Shown: positions 1-6,285, counted from the first letter of the stretch. The stretch: 6,911 nt of DNA from Promethearchaeota archaeon (GCA_016839635.1 JAEOTV010000159.1:1-6911); one strand, 5' to 3'. Numbers and translations are program-made. Notes: a model not told the origin generated them from the sequence alone.

Positions 1-1
1 G

Positions 2-943
2 GATGCTTTAATAGATAAGTATATTTTTGGCTATACAGATAGGATTTCTCCAGATGCTCCCGTCCCAAATGTAAAAATAGAAAATAGTGATACCTATATT
101 GGCGCCATTGGGCTAGTTCTCCAATTTATACAATCGTTAGGAGGTATTCCTGAAGTATGCACTATTATTGGTAATGATTTTGAAGGAGACTTTTTCTTAA
201 GAAAGATTAAAGAGTTAAAACTGCAGACTTCTGGGATACTTATTAATGAGAAAATTAAAACACCTCAAATAACTCGAATTAAAGCAATGAATCAACATCT
301 ACTAAGGTTAGAAACAGACTATAATAGTGAAATATCTCAATCAATAAGAGAAAAATTCGAGAATCTAATAGCTAATAGTTCTCAAGATATTGGAGCTATA
401 TTAATTTTAGATTATGGATTAGGTGGTATTTTTAATGATCAATTTATTCAAAAAATATTACGCTTTTTAAATGAATATTATAAAGATATCCCAATAATCG
501 CTCGTCCTACAATAACAAATTATTATCTTTATGAAAATGTAGAATTAATCAAAATGAATCTACAGAAAGCCTTGGATACCTTTTCAATTGACTGTTGTAA
601 TGAAACTAGTGTTACAATTGCAGGAAAAAGAATTTTAAATGCCTCTAAATGTAAAAATGTGTTATTAAATTACTTAGAATTAGAATCCTATCTCTTTACA
701 AAGGAAAATGAAAGAATAGAAAAAATTCAGCCAATATTACAACAACCAGTAAGAAGTTATGTAGCGGTAGGTAGTGTCATTATGGCAGTTTTAGGTTTAT
801 CATATGCTTCTGAAATACCCGTATTAGATGGAGTAAAAATTGCACTTTTTGCTGCCGCTCTTACAGCATCTCTCCCTCCTGTAGATTTCTATAAACAAGA
901 AAAACTTAAAAATTACATATTAACCAAAATAAATGGATCATAA
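2..943 (+). CDS. HldE/RfaE kinase-domain-like PfkB protein, 5' truncated, probable pseudokinase
   Basis: The frame is open from base 2 to the TAA at 941-943 (313 residues visible). An ATG at 287 is internal, because clear family sequence lies upstream of it. Residues 1-22 (DALIDKY, then RISPDAPVP) match the start of heptose-7-phosphate kinase domains (HldE/RfaE N-terminal half), so only about 15-20 N-terminal residues should be missing. The fold-defining stretches are recognisable: SLGG near residue 46, LDYGLGG near 136 (normally DYxKG), and a hydrophobic C-terminal helix pair. Key kinase residues are changed: GGAxN reads IGAIG (98-112), DPK reads RPT (503-511), NxxE reads NLQK (557-568), and the catalytic GAGD reads AVGS (764-775), with Asp replaced by Ser. 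There are no stops or frameshifts, so this looks like a maintained non-catalytic member rather than a decaying gene. The usual substrate is D-glycero-D-manno-heptose 7-phosphate; whether this protein binds it is unknown. It lies 21 bases upstream of the transketolase genes and is probably co-transcribed. Family assignment is confident; loss of activity is inferred. Confidence 0.8.
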   Translation, partial: DALIDKYIFGYTDRISPDAPVPNVKIENSDTYIGAIGLVLQFIQSLGGIPEVCTIIGNDFEGDFFLRKIKELKLQTSGILINEKIKTPQITRIKAMNQHLLRLETDYNSEISQSIREKFENLIANSSQDIGAILILDYGLGGIFNDQFIQKILRFLNEYYKDIPIIARPTITNYYLYENVELIKMNLQKALDTFSIDCCNETSVTIAGKRILNASKCKNVLLNYLELESYLFTKENERIEKIQPILQQPVRSYVAVGSVIMAVLGLSYASEIPVLDGVKIALFAAALTASLPPVDFYKQEKLKNYILTKINGS

Positions 944-964
944 TCTAGTATTTTAAGTGTTAGA

Positions 965-1819
965 ATGGAATTATCTAAAGAAAATGAAAAAAAAATCTTA
1001 GTTGATATTTTAGATATCAAAAAAGATATTTTAAGAATGATATATAAGGCTCAATCGGGTCACCCAGGTGGTTCATTATCTTGTGTCAATATCATTTATC
1101 TCCTCTATGATAATATCATGAGGATAAATTATCAAAATCCTACGTGGGAAGGAAGAGACATATTCTTATTAAGTAAAGGTCATGCAGCACCTGCGTTATA
1201 TGCAGTTCTGTCAAAATTTGGATTTATTAAGAGAGAAGAATTGTTTACTTTAAGAGAAATTGATTCAAAAATACAAGGTCATCCTGTTAAAAACCCAGAA
1301 TTTGGAATAGAGATATCTACAGGTTCTTTAGGAATGGGATTATCTATTGGAGTAGGATGTGCGCTTTCTGCCAAATTAGATAATTCTGATAAGGTTATTT
1401 ATGTTTTATTAGGAGATGGAGAATTGAATGAAGGTGCTATTTGGGAAGCTGCTATGTCAGCAAATCATTTTAAATTAGATAATTTAATCGCAATCGTGGA
1501 TCGTAATGGGTTACAGATAGATGGATCAACAGAAGAGATAATGGCTTTAGAACCGTTAGCAGAAAAATGGAAAGCATTTGGTTGGGAAGTGATTGAAGTT
1601 GATGGATCAAATCTAAAGGATGTGTTACAAGGATTTGAACGTTCTAAAACTATAATCGGAAAACCTACAGTAATAATTTCTTATCTAATTAAAGGATCTG
1701 AAGTATCCTTTATGCAACACACTCGAGAGTTTCACGGGCGAGCACCAAATAAAGAAGAATATGAAATTGCGCTTAAAGAACTTGATAAAATTAAAGAAGA
1801 TTTATTAGGGGGGTTTTAA
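965..1819 (+). CDS. Transketolase, N-terminal (TPP-binding) subunit
   Basis: This 284-residue protein corresponds to the first domain of transketolase, which moves two-carbon ketol units between sugar phosphates using thiamine diphosphate. Visible family residues are SGHPGGS (His33), GHAAPALYA (His73), GHP (His106), GSLGMGLS (120-127), the TPP/Mg motif beginning GDGELNEG (150-157) and closing at Asn181, and FHGR (His258). The length fits stand-alone N-terminal subunits found in archaea and some bacteria. The ATG at 965 is the only sensible start: the upstream frame is closed by the TAA of the preceding gene and contains no other start codon. No strong Shine-Dalgarno sequence precedes it. The stop codon directly abuts the start of the C-terminal subunit, which should form the active heteromer with it. 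Reaction specificity cannot be read from sequence. In this context, sedoheptulose-7-phosphate supply for heptose synthesis is plausible, as is a central pentose-phosphate role. Confidence 0.93.
   Translation: MELSKENEKKILVDILDIKKDILRMIYKAQSGHPGGSLSCVNIIYLLYDNIMRINYQNPTWEGRDIFLLSKGHAAPALYAVLSKFGFIKREELFTLREIDSKIQGHPVKNPEFGIEISTGSLGMGLSIGVGCALSAKLDNSDKVIYVLLGDGELNEGAIWEAAMSANHFKLDNLIAIVDRNGLQIDGSTEEIMALEPLAEKWKAFGWEVIEVDGSNLKDVLQGFERSKTIIGKPTVIISYLIKGSEVSFMQHTREFHGRAPNKEEYEIALKELDKIKEDLLGGF
1807..1813 (+). promoter_or_regulatory. G-rich Shine-Dalgarno-like site for the transketolase C subunit
   Basis: AGGGGGG ends six bases before the TTG at 1820. Six consecutive G are conspicuous in DNA this AT-rich. 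They can pair with the CCUCC anti-Shine-Dalgarno sequence using G-U wobbles at the usual A positions. This is the main support for choosing TTG as the start, and it lies within the last codons (Gly-Gly) of the N subunit. Ribosome binding itself is inferred. Confidence 0.55.
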
Positions 1820-2749
1820 TTGATTCCAGAACCGAAACTAAGAGATACTTTTGGAAGTTTTTTAGTTGAAGAGGGTAAAAAAAATGACGAGATAATTGTT
1901 TTAGACGCTGATCTTTCTGTCTCTACAAGAACAAATAAATTTGCCAAAAATTTTCCAAACAGATTCTTTAATATGGGAATTGCTGAACAGAATATGGTAG
2001 GAACAGCATTAGGATTTGCGATTTCCGGTAAAACCCCTGTGGTAAGTGGTTTTTCAATATTTACAACGGGGAGAGCATGGGAATTTATAAGATTTGCTTG
2101 CCATGATAATTTAAATATAAAAATAATAACTACACATGCTGGAATCGTAGGAAAAGATGGTAGTACTCATAATGCTTTAGAAGATTTAAGTCTAATGACA
2201 TCTCTTCCAAATTTAACTGTTTTAATCCCATCTGATAATATTGAACTTATCAAAATATTAGAATATACATTTAAAACAGAAGGTTGTTTTTACATCAGAT
2301 TACCGAGAGATTCTTTTCCTAAAATACATAGCGAAAATTACAGTTTCAACTTCGGAAAACCAGATATATTAAAAGATGGAAAAGATATTTGTCTAATCGG
2401 AACCGGATATGGAAGTGTGTTAGCTATGGAATCCGTCTTAGGTATTGAAAAAGAACTGAATTTATCAATTAAAATAATTAATCTTCCAACTGTTAAACCA
2501 ATTGATGAAAAATCTCTATTAAATGAGATTAGAGAGATAAAAGGAATTATAGTATTAGAAGAACATAATACTTACTGTGGTTTTGGAAGCATTATTGCAC
2601 GAATTATTTCAAAAAGACAGCCAAAAATAATTAGATTTGTTGGCATTAATAATACATTTGCTCAATCAGGTAAAAGAGATGTAGTATTAAATATGTATAG
2701 ATTGAATAAACAAGAATTAGTAAGACAAATAAAAAAAATTAATAGTTAA
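1820..2749 (+). CDS. Transketolase, C-terminal (pyrimidine-binding plus C-terminal domain) subunit
   Basis: This 309-residue protein supplies the second half of the transketolase active site. The pyrimidine-binding domain (about 8-165) carries MGIAEQN with the cofactor-activating Glu56, FTTGRAWEF (81-89), TTHAG (His106), KDGSTHNALED (His117, equivalent to the substrate-binding histidine of transketolases) and YIRLPRD (Arg160). The C-terminal domain (about 185-309) has LIGTGYGS, LPTVKPID and LEEHNTYCGFGS. The start is TTG at 1820, immediately after the TAA of the N subunit and in the same frame. A G-run at 1808-1813 gives a good ribosome-binding distance, and the next Met (residue 52) is inside the conserved core. 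Both halves retain the expected catalytic residues, so an active enzyme is likely, unlike the kinase-like neighbour. A pyruvate dehydrogenase E1-beta or DXS identity is less likely given the canonical transketolase motifs in both halves. Confidence 0.92.
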   Translation: MIPEPKLRDTFGSFLVEEGKKNDEIIVLDADLSVSTRTNKFAKNFPNRFFNMGIAEQNMVGTALGFAISGKTPVVSGFSIFTTGRAWEFIRFACHDNLNIKIITTHAGIVGKDGSTHNALEDLSLMTSLPNLTVLIPSDNIELIKILEYTFKTEGCFYIRLPRDSFPKIHSENYSFNFGKPDILKDGKDICLIGTGYGSVLAMESVLGIEKELNLSIKIINLPTVKPIDEKSLLNEIREIKGIIVLEEHNTYCGFGSIIARIISKRQPKIIRFVGINNTFAQSGKRDVVLNMYRLNKQELVRQIKKINS

Positions 2750-2766
2750 TTATTATGTTTTTATGG

Positions 2767-2780
2767 ATTCAAGATTGAAT
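2767..2780. terminator. Possible bidirectional terminator between convergent operons
   Basis: The only sequence between the two convergent stop codons (2750-2782) contains a perfect inverted repeat, ATTCAA-GA-TTGAAT. It is flanked by a T-rich stretch on the plus strand (2750-2763). The minus strand has an eight-T run opposite 2731-2738, inside the end of the transketolase C gene. Archaeal termination mostly depends on oligo-T, so the T tracts may matter more than the weak two-base-loop hairpin. Confidence 0.35.
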
Positions 2781-2782
2781 TA

Positions 2783-3325
2783 TTATTTATGTTTATTAGG
2801 TAAATATCCCATTGAATCCAAAGCTTTTAATACAACTTCTTTACTTTCTTCAAGTGTTTGTTTATCAGTTTCAACAATTATATCTGCTTTATCTGGCTCT
2901 TCGAAAGGATGATCAATTCCCGTAAAATCTTTTATTTCACCAGCTCTGGCTTTAGCATACATTCCTTTAACATCTCTGCTTTCACACTCTTCAAGAGAAC
3001 ACTTTACATAGACAAGAATATAATTTCCAATCTCTCCTCGAGAATATGCTCTAATCTTATTATATGGCGATACGAAAGATGCTAAAACTGCAACTCCATT
3101 TCTAGTCAATAGCTTAGCAACAAATGTAACTCTTTCAATGTTCATATTTCGATCCTCCTCAGTAAACCCTAAGTCTCTAGTTAAACTTTTTCTGACAATA
3201 TCCCCATCAAGTCTTTCCACGTTCATTCCCTTCGTTTTTAATTCATCAGCAACAGCATCTGCTAGGACACTTTTACCTGAGCAAGGTAGTCCTGTAAACC
3301 ATAATGTAAATCCTTTATGTTCCAT
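2783..3325 (-). CDS. cysC: Adenylylsulfate (APS) kinase
   Basis: This cytoplasmic P-loop kinase converts APS plus ATP to PAPS, the donor for sulfotransferases. The 180 residues match the family's usual stand-alone length. Walker A is GLPCSGKS (12-19). It is followed by LDGDIVRKSL (39-48; Asn is common where Ile43 stands, but variants exist), GFTEEDRNMNIERV (53-66), FVSPY (84-88, with the conserved Ser86), the lid KGMYAKARAGE (120-130) and FTGIDHPFE (134-142). All signature elements for APS binding are present, so activity is expected. The ATG at 3325 lies seven residues before the first family-conserved positions. The gene starts 20 bases after the AP-superfamily gene and is the last of a four-gene minus-strand run with Sat upstream, so both PAPS-making steps are in one probable operon. 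With no reductases in view, PAPS is more likely used for sulfation, though assimilation genes could lie elsewhere. Confidence 0.95.
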   Translation of the reverse strand: MEHKGFTLWFTGLPCSGKSVLADAVADELKTKGMNVERLDGDIVRKSLTRDLGFTEEDRNMNIERVTFVAKLLTRNGVAVLASFVSPYNKIRAYSRGEIGNYILVYVKCSLEECESRDVKGMYAKARAGEIKDFTGIDHPFEEPDKADIIVETDKQTLEESKEVVLKALDSMGYLPNKHK

Positions 3326-3345
3326 ATCTTTTCATTTATTTTTTG

Positions 3346-4737
3346 TTAAATTTTTATAATATTACCTTCCATATCCTTAGGAACCTCAACTCCTAAAATT
3401 TTTAAAGAAGTTGGAGCAATGTCAAGTATACTTTTGATTCCTAAATCTTTTCCCTTCTTGTTTATTGGGTCATAAATGATGTAAACCCCAAACCAATCAT
3501 GAACTGCATCATCTGGTCCAGTGTCATTTTCATCTAAATACATTGAATTATATCCCACTGTTCCAGCAGATCTCCAATTTAAGTCATCAAAATAAACCAT
3601 CAAGTCTGGGGGGTCTCCATTTAAAACCTCAAATAGCTCTTCAGGTTTGTATATTTTTGTGTTCATAGGATTACCATTATTATCCTTTATGGATTTCAAC
3701 TTTTTAATGACCTTTTCTCGTACTTTTTCATAATCCTTCTTTTTAATAATTCCATGAGGTTCTCTTCCTTTAATATTAAGGAAAATTCTTGCATAATAGC
3801 CTCCCCAACCCCACGCGAGTGTATTATCCCAATCAACATCTGCATCTGCTAATCTTGTTCTTGGTTTTGGTTTGGTTTTAAATTTTAATAATCCCAGTTC
3901 TTCAAGAGCCATATTTACACAAACTAGTCCCTTCATTGCTTTAGCACCGTGATCTGAAACAATCATAGTAATTGTATTTTCATCAAGCAAACCTAAAATT
4001 TCTCCAATTTCTTGATCTAGATATTGATAAAACTTTTTCATTTCTCCTTCAAAAGAATTTCCTGGCTTATATTTACTATGTGTTTTATCATAATATTTCC
4101 AAAAAGCGTGATGGAATCTATCTAAACCAATAATTACAAATTTAAAGTAATCCCAGTCCTTATTTTTTATTAAATATTTTACTGTTTTAAATTGAACATT
4201 TGTCATTTCATAGATTTCTTTCAATAAGATTTTCTTATCTTCTACTCTGAAATTAGCATCTAAGATGTATTTTCCAACATGCTCTTTAATTTCTTCTTTT
4301 AATTTTGGAGGATATGTATATTCTGAAGTTATATCAGGAGTAATAAAACCAGAGACTAGATGACCATTTAGTGGTTGGACAGGGTATGTTGGAGGCAAGC
4401 CTAAAACGCAAGATTTTAAACCTTTTTCTGTTATTATGTCCCAAATTTTAGGTTCTTTGATTTTATAGGATGTAGCTATCCAATAGTCATCATAAGAATT
4501 CTCCTTTCTATGCCTAAATCCATATAAGCCTAAAGTTCCTGCTTTTTTACCAGTAGACATCACCATCCAAGCAGGAATTGTAATAGGTGGATCACATGTT
4601 CTTAATTTACCATGAACTCCGTGCTCTACCATTTTCTTTATATGAGGACAATCATCTAGAAAGTCTTCGAATAAAGTTTTAGGTGTAGCACAATCTAATC
4701 CTATAACAACTAATTTTTTACTATTTTTATTCATCAT
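3346..4737 (-). CDS. Alkaline-phosphatase-superfamily phosphodiesterase/nucleotide-pyrophosphatase-like protein
   Basis: This 463-residue protein of the AP superfamily is closest in pattern to type I phosphodiesterase/nucleotide pyrophosphatases (NPP) and related archaeal enzymes. A full two-metal site can be picked out: Asp15 (GLDCATP), nucleophile Thr53 (PPITIPAW), Asp206 and His210 (GLDRFHHAFW), Asp262-His263 (SDHG) and His413 (VHDWFG). The Thr nucleophile, rather than the Cys/Ser of formylglycine sulfatases, points to phosphoester or phosphoanhydride chemistry. No signal peptide or membrane segment is visible, so it should be cytoplasmic. It sits 46 bases after Sat and 20 bases before CysC, so a role with APS, PAPS, adenosine 3',5'-bisphosphate or pyrophosphate is a reasonable inference; the substrate is unknown. 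The C-terminus stops at PKDMEGNIIKI and lacks the extra LGY-type tail many relatives carry. The start may be either Met1 or Met2 (ATGATG at 4732-4737), with an unusual leader directly upstream. Confidence 0.88.
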   Translation of the reverse strand: MMNKNSKKLVVIGLDCATPKTLFEDFLDDCPHIKKMVEHGVHGKLRTCDPPITIPAWMVMSTGKKAGTLGLYGFRHRKENSYDDYWIATSYKIKEPKIWDIITEKGLKSCVLGLPPTYPVQPLNGHLVSGFITPDITSEYTYPPKLKEEIKEHVGKYILDANFRVEDKKILLKEIYEMTNVQFKTVKYLIKNKDWDYFKFVIIGLDRFHHAFWKYYDKTHSKYKPGNSFEGEMKKFYQYLDQEIGEILGLLDENTITMIVSDHGAKAMKGLVCVNMALEELGLLKFKTKPKPRTRLADADVDWDNTLAWGWGGYYARIFLNIKGREPHGIIKKKDYEKVREKVIKKLKSIKDNNGNPMNTKIYKPEELFEVLNGDPPDLMVYFDDLNWRSAGTVGYNSMYLDENDTGPDDAVHDWFGVYIIYDPINKKGKDLGIKSILDIAPTSLKILGVEVPKDMEGNIIKI

Positions 4738-4760
4738 TTAATGCATCATTTTAAGTTCCT
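4738..4760 (-). promoter_or_regulatory. Translation leader of the AP-superfamily gene with a three-codon upstream ORF
   Basis: Read on the minus strand, AGGAAC (4755-4760) is followed seven bases after GGA by ATG ATG CAT TAA (4749-4738). That tiny ORF (Met-Met-His-stop) ends directly before the gene's own ATGATG at 4737. The Shine-Dalgarno spacing is ideal for the tiny ORF and about 12 bases too long for the real start. Translation of the main gene may therefore depend on reinitiation or sliding. The sequence facts are direct; the mechanism is inferred. Confidence 0.45.
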
Positions 4761-4783
4761 TTTTATGAAATTAAAAAAAAAAT

Positions 4784-5932
4784 TTAAGAAACAAAGGGGT
4801 TACTATATTGTAGAATAACTTTAGCTACTTCAGGACGCATTACATCTGAACTTGGAGGTTTTCCTGATTGTAGTGCATTCCGTATTTCTGTACCAGCGAA
4901 ATAATTTTGCATTTCAGGTGGATGTGGGCAAATTTTGTCATTAACAATCGAATCACATTTACTACATTTTGAAAATGACCTGAATTTGATTGGTTCAATA
5001 CCCAGATCAGGGAAAAGGTCAAAGATTTTATGGGCATCATAAGGACCATAATAATCACCAACTCCTGCATGATCTCGTCCAATTATAATATGATCACATC
5101 CAAAATTTTTTCTAGCAATTGCATGAAAGATTGCCTCTTTAGGTCCCGCATATCTCATCTCTGTCTCAAATGTGCTTAGAACAACCCTATCTTTAGGATA
5201 ATATTCGTTTATTAGAACTTGATATGAACGTATAATTACTTCATCTAAAAAATCTCCAATTTTCTTCTTTCCTATTACAGGATTAATAAAAAGTCCGTCA
5301 ACATATGTTAAACCAGCTTTTTGTACATACTCATGGCCTAAATGAGGAGGATTTCTTGTTTGAAATGCTACAACTCTATCCCATTTCTTTTCTTTAAATA
5401 GCACTCTTGTTTCAATTGGTTTTAAATCAAATTCTGGAAATATAGGTTTTGGTTCATTAATTGAGAAGATTTCACCCCCCAATAATAATTCATTCATATT
5501 AAAAACACTCTTTACTCCAGGATGATTATCATCAACCGTTCCATAAACTTTCTCAGCAAATTCTTTCTTATTATAACTGTACTTATCTTCAACATCCATT
5601 AAGGCAACAGGAGTATCTGATGAATCAACTAACAAAATTCTATCGTCAATACTAATCGATTTTGTTTTTTTTTCATTAATATCCAACACAATTGGAAAAG
5701 GCCAAGCTAGATTATTCTCTAAATACATATGTTCAAGAACATATCTATAATTATTTTGATTCATAAATCCTTCTAAAGGACTAAATACTCCAAAAACAAT
5801 GTTTTTAATTACTTTAATCGTTTGGGGATTTACTTGTATTTTCTCAAAATCATTAATCTGGTTTAAGATTCTCTCCTTTTCAAATTTAGGTAATTCCTTA
5901 TTTATTAGAGTTCCACCATGTGGTTGTATCAT
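4784..5932 (-). CDS. sat: Sulfate adenylyltransferase (ATP sulfurylase)
   Basis: This homo-oligomeric cytoplasmic enzyme makes APS and pyrophosphate from sulfate and ATP, the first step of sulfate activation. The 382-residue length fits the short archaeal/bacterial form without a fused APS kinase. The active-site motif QTRNPPHLGH (191-200, His197 and His200) is intact, as are GRDHAG (285-290), the AGTEIR element (346-351, usually SGTxVR) and RPEV (366-369). A zinc site is visible as Cys323, Cys326, Cys335 and His337, typical of the archaeal/thermophile-type enzymes. The N-terminus MIQPHGGTL is the expected family start, which supports the ATG at 5932. It is preceded by only a weak GGTTGAG ribosome-binding candidate. 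The gene follows the RHH gene by 61 bases, and the AP-superfamily and CysC genes follow it, forming a PAPS-producing operon. It is distinct from CysDN-type ATP sulfurylase. Confidence 0.96.
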   Translation of the reverse strand: MIQPHGGTLINKELPKFEKERILNQINDFEKIQVNPQTIKVIKNIVFGVFSPLEGFMNQNNYRYVLEHMYLENNLAWPFPIVLDINEKKTKSISIDDRILLVDSSDTPVALMDVEDKYSYNKKEFAEKVYGTVDDNHPGVKSVFNMNELLLGGEIFSINEPKPIFPEFDLKPIETRVLFKEKKWDRVVAFQTRNPPHLGHEYVQKAGLTYVDGLFINPVIGKKKIGDFLDEVIIRSYQVLINEYYPKDRVVLSTFETEMRYAGPKEAIFHAIARKNFGCDHIIIGRDHAGVGDYYGPYDAHKIFDLFPDLGIEPIKFRSFSKCSKCDSIVNDKICPHPPEMQNYFAGTEIRNALQSGKPPSSDVMRPEVAKVILQYSNPFVS

Positions 5933-5960
5933 AATTTTATCTCAACCTGTTAATTATTTA

Positions 5961-5991
5961 TTATTTTTTATAATTCTTATTAAATTTAAAT
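5961..5991 (-). promoter_or_regulatory. Possible internal promoter or operator upstream of sat
   Basis: The 61-base gap between the RHH gene and sat is almost pure A/T. On the minus strand it contains ATTTAAATTTA (5981-5991) and then ATTATAAAAAATAA, either of which could serve as a TATA box with a start site just ahead of the sat leader. The 11-mer TAAATTTAAAT on the plus strand at 5981-5991 recurs inside the palindrome at 6379-6394. AT-rich composition alone could produce such matches, so confidence is low. Confidence 0.3.
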
Positions 5992-5993
5992 GA

Positions 5994-6236
5994 TTAGTCA
6001 ATATAACCCAAATCTCTTAAACGTTGTTTAACTTTTTCTTCTTCTTCTTTGGTGAATGCTCTCTTATTCCGTTCATCTTCTTCGATGGAAGAAATCACTT
6101 GTCTAAGCACATATGTTACATAGCTAGAAACGCTAGAAAACCCAGTTCCCTTCATACGTTCTTTTACTTTCTGAGCAAGAGGCTTAGGAATAGAAACTGT
6201 AGTATACTCAACCTTATCATCTTCATTTTCAGACAT
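5994..6236 (-). CDS. Small ribbon-helix-helix (CopG/Arc-like) protein with conserved LGY tail
   Basis: This 80-residue protein is probably a dimeric DNA-binding regulator. Residues 9-16 form the predicted beta strand (VEYTTVSIP), followed by helix 1 (about 17-30), the turn with GFSS and helix 2 (about 35-54), the usual RHH order. An acidic linker leads to a charged helix ending RLRDLGYID (61-80), outside the RHH core. The ATG at 6236 has AAAAGGA nine bases upstream (GG at 6246-6247), good support for the start. It is the first gene of the minus-strand run leading into sat, so regulation of sulfate activation, perhaps with autoregulation through the repeats upstream, is the natural inference. 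No toxin-like partner is adjacent, so an antitoxin role is not supported. The tail could mediate protein contact rather than DNA binding. Confidence 0.8.
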   Translation of the reverse strand: MSENEDDKVEYTTVSIPKPLAQKVKERMKGTGFSSVSSYVTYVLRQVISSIEEDERNKRAFTKEEEEKVKQRLRDLGYID

Positions 6237-6265
6237 TGTTTTTTTCCTTTTCTGATCCTTACTAC

Positions 6266-6285
6266 ATTTAATTATATTTAATTAT
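6266..6285. repeat. Two perfect tandem copies of ATTTAATTAT
   Basis: The 10-base unit ATTTAATTAT occurs twice back to back (6266-6275 and 6276-6285). The repeat period is close to one helical turn, so both copies face the same side of DNA, as expected for cooperative RHH dimer sites. It lies 30-49 bases upstream of the RHH start codon and overlaps the candidate TATA box. An operator function is inferred. Confidence 0.5.

Noticed and set aside
287..943. Treating ATG 287 as the start of a 218-residue protein
   Set aside because: The same frame is open back to base 2 and encodes clear family sequence (RISPDAPVP, SLGG), so the gene is truncated by the window edge and 287 is an internal Met.
1690..1712. 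8-base inverted repeat TAAAGGAT...ATCCTTTA with a 7-base loop inside the transketolase N gene
   Set aside because: It lies in conserved coding sequence, has no following T tract and is far from any start, so chance is the better explanation.
965..2749. DXS or pyruvate dehydrogenase E1 identity for the two TPP-enzyme subunits
   Set aside because: The SGHPGGS, GHAAPALYA, GDGELNEG and KDGSTH-ALED patterns are those of transketolase halves, and no lipoyl-enzyme partners are nearby.
2858..3359. Two plus-strand open frames antisense to cysC
   Set aside because: They have no family resemblance or ribosome-binding site and are opposite a strongly conserved gene; they are composition shadows.
3346..4737. 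Sulfatase assignment for the AP-superfamily protein
   Set aside because: Sulfatases need a Cys/Ser in a CxPxR-type motif for formylglycine; here the nucleophile position is Thr53 in PPITIPAW, as in phosphodiesterase-type members.
4840..5082. 80-codon minus-strand frame inside sat
   Set aside because: It is an alternate frame of the zinc-site region of Sat with no recognisable domain.
5994..6236. RHH protein as the antitoxin of a toxin-antitoxin pair
   Set aside because: No RelE-, MazF- or PIN-like small gene is adjacent; the next gene in the run is sat and the upstream side is intergenic.
5799..6281. Plus-strand open frames opposite the start of sat and the RHH gene
   Set aside because: They are Phe/Ile-rich translations typical of the reverse strand of lysine-rich genes, with no support of their own.
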